Of a stretch of 36,753 nucleotides of DNA, positions 25,555 to 34,859 are shown piece by piece (the stretch's first letter is position 1; each line of letters begins with the position of its first letter). A model generated the notes under the pieces. It was not told the DNA's origin and did no database searches. It saw nothing but the letters and a program-made list of their open reading frames with translations. The translations under genes and the position numbers were made by a program. Origin of the DNA: Nonomuraea sp. SBT364 (GTDB taxonomy: Bacteria; Actinomycetota; Actinomycetes; Streptosporangiales; Streptosporangiaceae); assembly GCF_001083785.1 (NCBI RefSeq), contig NZ_LAVL01000083.1, forward strand, positions 1 through 36,753, given 5' to 3'.

Positions 25555-26124
25555 ATGGAGCAGGTCGCCGAACTCGCGGTCCCAGAGACCGAGGTCCTCG
25601 TCAGGCGTGCCCGGACGAGGGACGTCAGGGCGATCAAGCTCCTGGTCGACACCTATGCCGGGGTCGGGCGCAAGATGCTGGAGAAGGCCACCGTCACGCT
25701 GTACGAGGACGTGCAGGAGTTCTGGGTGGCCGAGCGGGGCGGCGAGGTCGTCGGCTGCGGCGCCCTGCACGTGCTCTGGGAAGACCTGGCCGAGATCCGC
25801 ACGGTGGCCGTGCACCCTGGCGCCAGGGGGTTCGGCATCGGCAATCGCGTGGTCTCGGCCCTCATCAGGACGGCCAGGGAGCTCGGGCTGGAACGTGTAT
25901 TTTGTCTCACTTTCGAGGTCGACTTCTTCGCCAGGCACGGGTTCCGTACCATCCAGGGCACGCCCGTCTCTCCGGAGGTCTACGCCGAACTCCTGGCCTC
26001 GTACGACGAGGGCGTGGCCGAGTTCCTTGATCTCGAGCACGTCAAGCCGAACACCCTGGGCAACACACGTATGCTGCTCCACTTGACATCGGGTGACTCG
26101 GACCTTGACTGCCGGGAAAGGTGA
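25555..26124 (+). CDS. GNAT acetyltransferase, amino-acid N-acetyltransferase type
   Basis: 189-aa single-domain GNAT. The acetyl-CoA loop RGFGIG is at 91-96; ALHVLWEDLAEIRTVAV (70-86) and FCLTFEVDFFARHGF (116-130) resemble the short ArgA-like N-acetylglutamate synthases of actinobacteria (the Rv2747 type). It may start arginine synthesis; no arg gene is near. ATG 25555 is preferred because TACTCT (25541-25546) lies 8 nt upstream, as in leaderless messages; ATG 25531 and 25549 are alternatives. Confidence 0.8.
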   Translation: MEQVAELAVPETEVLVRRARTRDVRAIKLLVDTYAGVGRKMLEKATVTLYEDVQEFWVAERGGEVVGCGALHVLWEDLAEIRTVAVHPGARGFGIGNRVVSALIRTARELGLERVFCLTFEVDFFARHGFRTIQGTPVSPEVYAELLASYDEGVAEFLDLEHVKPNTLGNTRMLLHLTSGDSDLDCRER

Positions 26125-26209
26125 TTGTTGATACCTATGTCGATACGTTGGGCAGGACAGGCATGTGCCCTGACACGTGCCACATGCGCACTCGAAGCGA
26201 GGTGACACG

Positions 26210-27583
26210 GTGAGCACAGGACAGCCGCCGTATCCACAGGACGATTCCCCCGAGAATTCCCCTGAATACGGCCAGAACCAGAACCGCCCCCAAGGGCAGC
26301 CCGACCCCGACGCCACGGTCGTGGGTTACCGCGTCGACGACCCCTACGGCCAGCAGCCCCAGTACGGCCAGCAGCAGCCCCCCTACGGGCAGCAGCCGCA
26401 GCAGGGCTACGGCCAGCCCCCATACGGCCAGCAGCAGCAGTCCCAGCCCGACTACGGCCAGCAGCAGCAGTACGGCCAGCAGCAGTACGGCCAGCCCTCC
26501 GGCCAGCAGTACGGTCAGCAGCCCCAGTACGGCCAGCCCGACTACGGCCAGCAGCCCCAGTCCCAGCCGGGATACGGCCAGCAGCCGCAGTACGGCCAGC
26601 CGGACTACGGTCAGCAGCCGCAGTCCCAGCCGGACTACGGCCAGCAACCTCAGTACGGCCAGCAGCCGCAGTACGGTCAGCAGCCTCCGTCGGGCCAGCA
26701 GCAGTACGGCCAGCCCGATTACGGTCAGCAGCCGCAATACGGTCAGCAGCCCCAGTCGCAGCCCGACTACGGCCAGCAGCCGCAGTCCCAGCCGGGTTAC
26801 GGCCAGCAGCCGCAGTCCCAGCCGGGATACGGCCAGCAGCCCCAGTACGGTCAGCCGGACTACGGTCAGCAGCCGCAGTCGCAGCCGGGCTATGGCCAGC
26901 CCGACTACGGCCAGCAGCAGCAATACGGTCAGCAGCAGTACGGCCAGCAGCCCCAGTACGGGCAGCAGCAGTACGGTCAGCCGGCCTACGGCCAGCCCGG
27001 CTACGGCCAGCCCGCCTACGGCCAGCCCGCCTACGGGCAGCAGTACGGCCAGCCGGTCGGGGTGCAGCCCCCGGGCGCGCCGGCGCCGCTGGCGGAGTGG
27101 TGGCAGCGGCTGGTGGCGAGGATCGTCGACGGCGTCATCTTCGGCGTCGTCTACTTCATCATCAGCCTCATCCTGGGCATCTTCTTGGTGGCGAGCTACA
27201 GCTCGCCCTCCGGGGCGACGTCAGGCTTTTTGAGCTCCTTCATCGTCGGCCTCATCCAGTACATCCTGCTGGCGGCGCTTTACGTGGCCTACGACTTCTT
27301 CATGACGAAGATGAGCGGCCAGACCGTCGGCAAGATGGTCATGGGCATCAAGGTCGTCCCGGTCGGCCAGGCGCTGCCGCCCGGCGGCCTGCCGAACGAC
27401 CTCGCGCTCAAGCGGGCCGCCGGCACCTGGGGCGGCTACGCCCTGGGCGTCATCCCGATCTTCGGCGCATTCATCGGCGGCATCCTCGTCATGCTGAACG
27501 GCGCTTCCCAGCTCTGGGACAAGCCGCTCCAGCAGACGTTCGCCGACAAGTTCGCCAAGACCGTGGTGGTCAAGATCAAGTAA
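26210..27583 (+). CDS. RDD-family membrane protein with Tyr-Gly-Gln-rich low-complexity domain
   Basis: 457-aa protein. Residues about 45-282 are low complexity made of YGQQPQ, DYGQ and SQPGYGQ units, with about 39 Tyr in the N-terminal part and almost no charge except scattered Asp. The RDD membrane domain follows, with RIVDG (Arg304, Asp307) and segments near 305-330, 343-365 and 405-430. RDD proteins have been linked to ion transport and membrane roles; the tail should lie in the cytoplasm (inference). GTG 26210 with GAGGTGA just upstream. A T-rich terminator follows. The next gene is a shorter paralogue. Confidence 0.85.
   Translation: MSTGQPPYPQDDSPENSPEYGQNQNRPQGQPDPDATVVGYRVDDPYGQQPQYGQQQPPYGQQPQQGYGQPPYGQQQQSQPDYGQQQQYGQQQYGQPSGQQYGQQPQYGQPDYGQQPQSQPGYGQQPQYGQPDYGQQPQSQPDYGQQPQYGQQPQYGQQPPSGQQQYGQPDYGQQPQYGQQPQSQPDYGQQPQSQPGYGQQPQSQPGYGQQPQYGQPDYGQQPQSQPGYGQPDYGQQQQYGQQQYGQQPQYGQQQYGQPAYGQPGYGQPAYGQPAYGQQYGQPVGVQPPGAPAPLAEWWQRLVARIVDGVIFGVVYFIISLILGIFLVASYSSPSGATSGFLSSFIVGLIQYILLAALYVAYDFFMTKMSGQTVGKMVMGIKVVPVGQALPPGGLPNDLALKRAAGTWGGYALGVIPIFGAFIGGILVMLNGASQLWDKPLQQTFADKFAKTVVVKIK
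26341..27055 (+). repeat. Degenerate tandem repeats coding for Y-G-Q-P units
   Basis: About 715 bp of in-frame short repeats built from TACGG(C/T)CAGCAG and CAGTCCCAGCCG units with synonymous drift. They encode the low-complexity tail of the RDD protein. The drift shows selection on the peptide rather than very recent DNA expansion alone. Confidence 0.9.
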
Positions 27584-27599
27584 GTCTCGCGCAACCGCG

Positions 27600-27633
27600 A
27601 AACAGGGGCCGGCATCCCGCCGGCCTCTGTTTT
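27600..27633 (+). terminator. Rho-independent terminator after the first RDD gene
   Basis: AAACAG-G-GGCCGGC pairs with GCCGGCC-T-CTGTTT around a short ATCCC loop and runs into TTTT. It is one of the few hairpins here with a T-tract and lies 17 nt after the stop codon. Confidence 0.88.
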
Positions 27634-27696
27634 GTGTGTACGAGCCGTACCAGAATGGAGGGACGCCGGGGGCCGCCGAACGGACGAGGTGAGGTT

Positions 27697-28182
27697 ATGG
27701 CCGCGACACCGAAGGCCGGCGTGCTGCCGGCCGAATGGTGGGAACGGCTCGTCGCCCGGCTCATTGAAGCGCTCGTCTTCGGGGTCTTCTATTACATTCT
27801 GTTCATTGCGCTATGGGGCATCTTCCGGACTGTCGGGGTGCTGGACGCGTTCGAGGGGCGGCTGCCCGGCGTGTTCGCGTGGGTGGGCGCCGGGCTGGGA
27901 TATACGGTCTATGACTGGATCGCACTTTCCCGGGGCGGGCGCACCTTCGGCAAGGCGATCATGGGGATTCGGGTGGACCCGGAGAGCCTTCCGGCGCGGG
28001 TCCGGCTGAAACGAGCCCTGCTCTATCCGGCGCCTGCGATGCTGATGGGCATTCCGGTGGTCAATCTGCTGGCCGGAATGTTCGTCTTTGGCGTCGGCTT
28101 GCTCATCTTGATCGACAAGCCGCTCCAGCGCGGGCCGCATGACAGGCTGGCCGGAACGCTGGTCGTAAAAGATCTTCGTTGA
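27697..28182 (+). CDS. RDD-family membrane protein (short paralogue)
   Basis: 161-aa RDD protein with three to four membrane segments (about 20-45, 58-78, 108-140). It starts with the same AEWWERLVAR block as its neighbour but lacks the low-complexity tail, and the first RDD acidic residue is Glu (RLIEALVFG) rather than Asp. FGKAIMGIRV matches VGKMVMGIKV of the neighbour, so the two arose by duplication. ATG 27697 with GAGGTGAGG upstream. Confidence 0.85.
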   Translation: MAATPKAGVLPAEWWERLVARLIEALVFGVFYYILFIALWGIFRTVGVLDAFEGRLPGVFAWVGAGLGYTVYDWIALSRGGRTFGKAIMGIRVDPESLPARVRLKRALLYPAPAMLMGIPVVNLLAGMFVFGVGLLILIDKPLQRGPHDRLAGTLVVKDLR

Positions 28183-28446
28183 GGGTTCCGTACCTGCGCT
28201 GATGGCTTTTCGCAAAATTTCCGCTTGATCCGGTAAGGAGCCTGGAGAGACTGGCATTAGGCTATGGGGCGTCCGGGTTGCCGGATGTTGGGGCGCCTGC
28301 CAGGCTATGGGCATCTCTGTGCCGCTATGGTCGTGTGTGGGCGGTGTTACCTCGGGCGACACGAGGTCCTGCCAGGCTCGCGCCGACCCCGGCCGCCTGT
28401 GTATAAAGCGCCCCTGAAACCCCGTCAGCCGTGGAGGCGAGGACGA
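28183..28446 (+). other. Intergenic region with GCTATGG repeats
   Basis: 264 bp without a credible gene. GCTATGG occurs three times (28261-28267, 28304-28310, 28324-28330), and TCCGG-GTTG-CCGGA (28272-28285) can form a small hairpin. TATAAA at 28402-28407 may belong to a promoter of the next small gene. Confidence 0.4.
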
Positions 28447-28593
28447 ATGGAAGCCGTAACAGAGGTATTGTCAGCGCTCATCCCGCCCGTCGTCGTGGGC
28501 GGCGCCTTCATCTTTGGCGTGGTGAAGTTGGTGCGCTCCGAGGGGGCGGGCCAGCGGCCAAACCGCCAGGATCAGGCCGAGAACCACAACTGA
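28447..28593 (+). CDS. 48-aa single-span membrane peptide
   Basis: Short protein MEAVTEVLSALIPPVVVGG... with one membrane segment at about 8-28 and a hydrophilic Arg/Gln/Asn tail. GGAGG at 28434-28438 with a further GAGG gives good ribosome sites before ATG 28447. No family is recognised. It lies between the RDD gene and lsr2 on the same strand. Confidence 0.65.
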   Translation: MEAVTEVLSALIPPVVVGGAFIFGVVKLVRSEGAGQRPNRQDQAENHN

Positions 28594-28626
28594 TCGGCCG
28601 CTCAGCCGAATCCCCGTAGCGCTGAA

Positions 28627-28655
28627 TTGTCTTAACGCCTTTCCGGGTATATGTT
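28627..28655 (+). promoter_or_regulatory. lsr2 promoter
   Basis: TTGTCT (28627-28632), exactly 17 bp, then TATGTT (28650-28655). The RNA would start near 28662. The region is the most AT-rich nearby (TTAACG, TATATG), in line with Lsr2 binding its own promoter, as reported in other actinobacteria. Confidence 0.65.
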
Positions 28656-28698
28656 TGGGCAGGCGAATGAAACAATGCTCCGGGAAAGGATTGCGTAG

Positions 28699-29031
28699 AT
28701 GGCCAAGCAGATCCAGGAGATTCTCATCGATGACCTCGATGGGGGCGAGGCCAATGAGACGGTCAGCTTCGCTATTGACGGCTCCACCTATGAGATTGAC
28801 CTCAGCGACCTTAACGCCAAGAAGCTGAGGGACGCTCTGACGCCTTTCGTGCAGCACGCCCGCAGGGCGGGCGCCGTATCCACGCGCCGTCGCGGGCGTG
28901 GCGGGCAGCGGGCGATGAGCCGCGAGAAGAGCGCCGAGATCCGGCAGTGGGCCAAGGCTCACGGTCTGCCGGTCAGCGAGCGAGGCCGGATCGCCTCCAC
29001 GGTCGTCGAGCAGTACGACGCGGCTCACTAA
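28699..29031 (+). CDS. lsr2: Lsr2 nucleoid-associated protein
   Basis: H-NS-like DNA-bridging protein that silences AT-rich, often foreign, DNA (110 aa). The N-terminal dimer domain (1-55) begins MAKQIQEILIDDLDGGEA; the C-terminal DNA-binding domain holds the minor-groove RGR motif at 95-97. An extra RRRGRGG stretch (63-69) lies in the linker. AAAGGA about 10 nt upstream of ATG 28699. A 12-bp inverted repeat follows the stop. Confidence 0.96.
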   Translation: MAKQIQEILIDDLDGGEANETVSFAIDGSTYEIDLSDLNAKKLRDALTPFVQHARRAGAVSTRRRGRGGQRAMSREKSAEIRQWAKAHGLPVSERGRIASTVVEQYDAAH

Positions 29032-29048
29032 GGAGCCGATCTCCTGAC

Positions 29049-29099
29049 CATGCGCTTATGCCGTTCGCCTAGGACCCCGGCGGCCGCCATAAGCGCATG
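29049..29099. terminator. Inverted repeat after lsr2
   Basis: CATGCGCTTATG (29049-29060) and CATAAGCGCATG (29088-29099) pair perfectly over 12 bp around a 27-nt GC-rich loop. It starts 18 nt after the lsr2 stop and probably ends the transcript. Confidence 0.65.
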
Positions 29100-29443
29100 A
29101 TCATTTCTGCCATAATCTCAAATGGTGGACAACCGTTTTAGTGATCTTCTAACCCGCCCATAAGTGGGCGTTCGGGTCAATTCGTGCGGGCGTGGGGCCG
29201 GTAATCATCCGGCGCCACGCCCGTTACTGATCGGTAACGCGGCTGACCAGATGCGCCCCGTTCCGGTCACGCTTGGCCTGGCATTGAAGCAGGACATACG
29301 ATGGAAGACAGGACGCGGCGTCCAGCGCGAACGGGTGCGGCCGCCCCAGGCTCGCCCCCGCGTCCGGCACCCGATCCGTGCCGTTCCGGACGCGCCGCTG
29401 GCGGCGAATTCGAGCCACTTCACCTGAGCGCCCTAAACATCGT

Positions 29444-29457
29444 TCGCTGGTGGCGTA
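29444..29457 (+). promoter_or_regulatory. Putative ClgR box upstream of clpC
   Basis: CGC (29445-29447), five bases, GCG (29453-29455) within TTCGCTGGTGGCGTA matches the CGC-N5-GCG core of ClgR operators, which activate clp genes in actinobacteria. Confidence 0.5.
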
Positions 29458-29459
29458 TC

Positions 29460-29487
29460 GGGAACACGTGACCCCCGAACAGTAGTT
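29460..29487 (+). promoter_or_regulatory. Putative ECF (SigR-like) promoter of clpC
   Basis: GGGAAC (29460-29465), 19 bp, GTT (29485-29487) resembles the GGGAAT-N18/19-GTT pattern of SigR promoters; streptomycete clpC is a reported SigR target. It lies directly after the ClgR-like box. A second -10-like TATAGA is at 29529-29534. Confidence 0.4.
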
Positions 29488-29638
29488 GGATGGAGGGTGA
29501 ACGCCCTGCTCTCGGGGAACGTGTCTGCTATAGAGCGTGTCAGCGGCAGTGGGCACGGTTCGCCGAGCCAGGGCTAGCATGCGGGATGACGGGACCGGAT
29601 TTACCGGCCTGACTGACCGCTCTGTGAGGAGCGACGAG

Positions 29639-32128
<2,490 letters not shown>

Positions 32129-32144
32129 AGCCACAGGTTCCCGA

Positions 32145-32187
32145 GGAACCCCCCGTGTGATGTTCACACGGGGGGTTCCTTCGTTTT
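32145..32187 (+). terminator. Strong rho-independent terminator of clpC
   Basis: A 16-bp perfect stem (32145-32160 with 32164-32179) encloses a TGT loop and is followed by TTCGTTTT. It lies 16 nt after the clpC stop. Confidence 0.95.
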
Positions 32188-32263
32188 CCGGGGCTTCGCC
32201 ATACAAAAAATCAAGATCACGGCTAGTGTTGCCGAATTGTTGAGCGGCCGGCTGTACCGCCAC

Positions 32264-32284
32264 CATAGGTAGTACTACACTATG
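32264..32284. promoter_or_regulatory. AT-rich palindrome upstream of the EboE-like gene
   Basis: The palindrome GTAGTACTAC (32269-32278) is flanked by CATAG and CTATG, giving a near-perfect 21-bp inverted repeat. It overlaps TACACT (32276-32281), a TANNNT -10 candidate. A repressor operator is likely; the regulator is unknown. Confidence 0.45.
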
Positions 32285-32324
32285 TAGAGCAGAGCCGCAG
32301 TCCCATCCAAGTGACCCGCAAGAG

Positions 32325-32407
32325 CGCGTCCCTACGGTGGGGCCTGCTCCCTGAGATGTAGGAAGCAATCAACTCAGGGCGGACGCGTGAGCCACCCGGG
32401 AGCAGCC
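32325..32407 (+). ncRNA. Structured leader RNA candidate upstream of the EboE-like gene
   Basis: Helices: CGCGTCC (32325-32331)/GGACGCG (32381-32387); inside it CCCTGAG (32349-32355)/CTCAGGG (32373-32379) with a 17-nt loop; GGTGG (32336-32340) can pair with CCACC (32392-32396) across the first helix as a pseudoknot; and TGCTCCC (32345-32351) can pair with GGGAGCA (32398-32404), competing with the second helix. Two exclusive folds in an 83-nt leader suggest a cis-regulatory switch. I match it to no known class. Confidence 0.5.
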
Positions 32408-32481
32408 ATGCTCGTCAGGGTCCGCGCGATCCTCGAAGCGGGCGGGGGCCGAACAACCAGTGCAAGCCGTGGAGGAAGTCG

Positions 32482-33420
32482 ATGCGCCTGCGTCACGATG
32501 ACGGAACGCTCGTTCACCTCGCCTACAACGCAGGCGTTCACCCCGCTGAAGATCTGGAGAACCTGATCGCCCACCTCACCCGCTACGCCGTGCCGGTGCG
32601 CAAGCGGCTCGGCGTGGAGCGGATGGGCGTCGGCCTGTGGCTCTCACCCGCCGTCGCCGACCACCTCACCGCCGACCGCATCGAGCTCGTACGACTGCGC
32701 CGCTCGCTGGAGGAGCGCGGGCTGGAGGTCGTCAGCCTCAACGGCACCGGCGGTCGCAACCAGGACGTCCCCGGCCCCGACTGGGCCAAGCCCGAGCGCT
32801 ACCGCTACACGATGGCGCTGGCCAAGATCCTGGCTTTCCTGCTGCCCGACGACGTGCGGTTCGGCAGCATCTCGACGATACCGATCGGGTGGCGGCGCGA
32901 CTGGCCGGCCGACCTGCACGCCATCGCCACCCGGCGGCTGGAGCGCCTGGCCCGCGAGCTGCGCGGCATCTACAGCGTCACCGGCAAGACGATCCGGGTC
33001 GGGTTCGAGCCGTGGCCCGGGTGCGTGCTGGAGACGACCGAGCAGGCGCTGGAGCGGGTGGGCGGGATCGACTCCGAGCACCTGGGCGTCTGCCTGGACG
33101 CCTGCCACCTCGCGGGCGGCGCCGAGGAGCCCGGCGAGGCCCTGCGCGGCCTGGCGGCGGCCGGCGCGCCCGTGGTCAAGCTCGGTCACGTGCACAACCA
33201 CGGCGCGGGCACGCTCAACACCGGCGCGGTGCTGCACGACACGCTCGCCGCGATGCTGTCGGGGGCCGTCAGCGGAAGCGCCCACATCGAGGTCGAGACG
33301 CACAACCTGGCCGTCCCCGGCCGGGCCAAGGGGCCGGGCGCGCTGGTGTCGCTGCTCGCCCAGGAGCTCGACTGGGCACGCACCAGCCTGACCGGGCTGG
33401 GGCTGCAGCTCGCCGCCTGA
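32482..33420 (+). CDS. EboE-like TIM-barrel (xylose isomerase-like) protein
   Basis: 312-aa protein of the sugar-phosphate isomerase/epimerase-like fold, resembling EboE of the ebo metabolite-export clusters: YNAGVHPAEDLENL (15-28), YTMALAKILAFLLP (109-122), FGSISTIPIGW (127-137). Candidate metal ligands are Glu176 (FEPWPG), Asp206 and His209 (CLDACH), His236/238/240 (GHVHNH) and Glu270/272 (IEVETH). No other ebo gene is in the window. ATG 32482 has GGAGGA at 32471-32476. It is preceded by a structured leader and ends 3 bp from the convergent marR gene. Confidence 0.7.
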   Translation: MRLRHDDGTLVHLAYNAGVHPAEDLENLIAHLTRYAVPVRKRLGVERMGVGLWLSPAVADHLTADRIELVRLRRSLEERGLEVVSLNGTGGRNQDVPGPDWAKPERYRYTMALAKILAFLLPDDVRFGSISTIPIGWRRDWPADLHAIATRRLERLARELRGIYSVTGKTIRVGFEPWPGCVLETTEQALERVGGIDSEHLGVCLDACHLAGGAEEPGEALRGLAAAGAPVVKLGHVHNHGAGTLNTGAVLHDTLAAMLSGAVSGSAHIEVETHNLAVPGRAKGPGALVSLLAQELDWARTSLTGLGLQLAA

Positions 33421-33423
33421 CGC

Positions 33424-33894
33424 TCAGAGCGTGCCGAACCAGCCCGGCGCGTCCAGCCGCCACAGGCTCCCGGGTGTGACCTTGCGCAGGTCGGCCTCCA
33501 AGGCCGCCAGGCGGTCCGCGCCCAGCTCGTCCGCCCAGCGGGCGCGCAGGGTGTCGAAGATGCGGGCCGACCTGTCCAGGGCGTCGACGCCGAAGGGGGT
33601 CAGGCGGACGATCTTGCGTCTGGTGTCGGCGGGGTCGCGGGTCCGCTCGACGTAGCCGATGCGTTCCAGGGTCTCGATCGTCTTTCCGGCCGCCTGCTTG
33701 GAGACGCCCAGGACGCGCCCCAGGTCCACCGCCGTGGTGCCCTGCGGGCCGATGGCCTGCATGACGAAGCCGTGCATGGGACGCAGGTCCGGATGACCCT
33801 GACGGCCCAGCTCGGCGTGCAGCTCGTCGATGAGCACGCGGAAGGCCAGGAAGAGGCGGAGAGGCAGCTCGAAGCCCGGGGTCGCGCTTGGCAC
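33424..33894 (-). CDS. MarR-family transcription regulator
   Basis: 156-aa winged-helix regulator. The HTH and wing lie at about 55-102 (AVDLGRVLGVSKQAAGKTIETLERIGYVERTRDPADTRRK, split here for clarity: recognition helix near SKQAAGKT, wing DPADTRR). Dimer helices are at both ends. The start is GTG 33894; TAGGCT on the minus strand (33907-33902) lies 7 nt upstream, so the transcript may be leaderless and begin inside the mutY tail. Ligand and targets are unknown; the adjacent EboE-like gene is a candidate. Confidence 0.85.
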   Translation of the reverse strand: MPSATPGFELPLRLFLAFRVLIDELHAELGRQGHPDLRPMHGFVMQAIGPQGTTAVDLGRVLGVSKQAAGKTIETLERIGYVERTRDPADTRRKIVRLTPFGVDALDRSARIFDTLRARWADELGADRLAALEADLRKVTPGSLWRLDAPGWFGTL

Positions 33895-33904
33895 GGTGGA
33901 CAGC

Positions 33905-34780
33905 CTATGCGTGGGGGAGGCGGTACGTGCCGTCGGGCAGGGGCTCGGCCAGGCCGTCCGCCACGAGGCCGTCCAGGGCGCGCTCGCGCTGCACGGCGTC
34001 GGCCCACACCACGTCGAGCGCCGCCTTGGGCACCGGCCCGGGCGCGTCCCGTAGAACGGCCAGCAGGCGGCCCCGGCACTGGCGGTCGGTCCCCGCGTAC
34101 GTCTGGCCCTTGCGCGGCGGCCCGTCGTGCGGCGGCTTGCCGGCCAGGCGCCACGCGCAGGCGGACGCGATCGGGCAGTCGGTGCACCGGGGCGCGCGCG
34201 CCGTACACACCAGCGCGCCGAGCTCCATCACCGCGACACCCCAGCGGGCGGCGCCCAGCTCGGGCAGGAGCGACTCGGCCAGCCGGCGCTCGGCCGCCGA
34301 CGTGGCGGCCGGCGGATACTCCTCGGCGCGCACCGCCCTGGCGAACACCCGGCGGACGTTGGTGTCGAGCACCGCGTGCCGCCCCCCGTACGCGAAACTG
34401 GCCACGGCGGCGGCGGTGTACTCGCCGATGCCCGGCAGCGCGAGCAGCGTCGCGTGGTCGCTCGGCACCTCGCCGCCGTGCTCCTCCGCGATGGCCCGCG
34501 CGCACGCGTGCAGCCGCAGCGCCCGCCGAGGGTAGCCGAGCCTGCCCCAATGGCGTACGGCCTCGCCGGGCGGTTCGGCGGCCAGATCCTTCGGGGCGGG
34601 CCAGCGGGCCAGCCATTCCAGCCACACCGGCAGCACCCTGGCGACCGGGGTCTGCTGCAACATGATCTCGCTCACGAGCACGCCCCACGGCGTGGCGCCC
34701 GGTGCCCGCCAAGGGAGTTCTCGGGCGTTGTTTTCGTACCACTCCAGAATGGGAATGTGTAGGAGTTTCGGCTCAACCAC
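33905..34780 (-). CDS. mutY: Adenine DNA glycosylase MutY
   Basis: Removes adenine mispaired with 8-oxoguanine (291 aa). Glu38 in SEIMLQQTPV and Asp139 in VLDTNVRR are the catalytic pair, LPGIGEYTA (115-123) is the helix-hairpin-helix, and the [4Fe-4S] ligands are Cys192, Cys199, Cys202 and Cys208 (C-x6-C-x2-C-x5-C). The C-terminal part is shorter than in E. coli MutY. GTG 34780 (VVEPKLL) is preferred: TACGCT on the minus strand (34793-34788) lies 7 nt upstream, suggesting a leaderless message. ATG 34807 is the alternative. Confidence 0.93.
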   Translation of the reverse strand: MVEPKLLHIPILEWYENNARELPWRAPGATPWGVLVSEIMLQQTPVARVLPVWLEWLARWPAPKDLAAEPPGEAVRHWGRLGYPRRALRLHACARAIAEEHGGEVPSDHATLLALPGIGEYTAAAVASFAYGGRHAVLDTNVRRVFARAVRAEEYPPAATSAAERRLAESLLPELGAARWGVAVMELGALVCTARAPRCTDCPIASACAWRLAGKPPHDGPPRKGQTYAGTDRQCRGRLLAVLRDAPGPVPKAALDVVWADAVQRERALDGLVADGLAEPLPDGTYRLPHA

Positions 34781-34859
34781 GCGCCCCAGCGTATGCCGAG
34801 ATGGCAAGGTGCGGCGTGTCGTCGCGCTAGGTGACCGCCCGACTGAACATGCTGTGCGT

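Larger units (their letters stand above)
29100..29638 (+). other. Structured non-coding region upstream of clpC
   Basis: About 540 bp without a credible gene. It holds several hairpins: GCCCA-TAAG-TGGGC near 29157, a 13-bp stem with one mismatch at 29188-29222 (loop TAATCAT), GTTAC/GTAAC at 29223-29238 and GCGTCCGG/CCGGACGC at 29360-29393. A ClgR-like box and an ECF-like promoter lie near its 3' part. It may be a long clpC leader or hide a small RNA. Confidence 0.55.

Noticed and set aside
26341..27055. Repeats considered as a CRISPR or minisatellite array
   Set aside because: Units are in-frame, drifted at synonymous sites and lack unique spacers; they are protein-coding low-complexity repeats.
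29164..29427. Possible 87-aa gene between lsr2 and clpC
   Set aside because: No ribosome site, no family, Arg/Pro-rich composition typical of chance frames, and it crosses strong hairpins.
32408..32566. Possible 52-aa upstream ORF overlapping the EboE-like start
   Set aside because: ATG 32408 lies within the leader structure without a clear ribosome site; a regulatory uORF is possible but unsupported.
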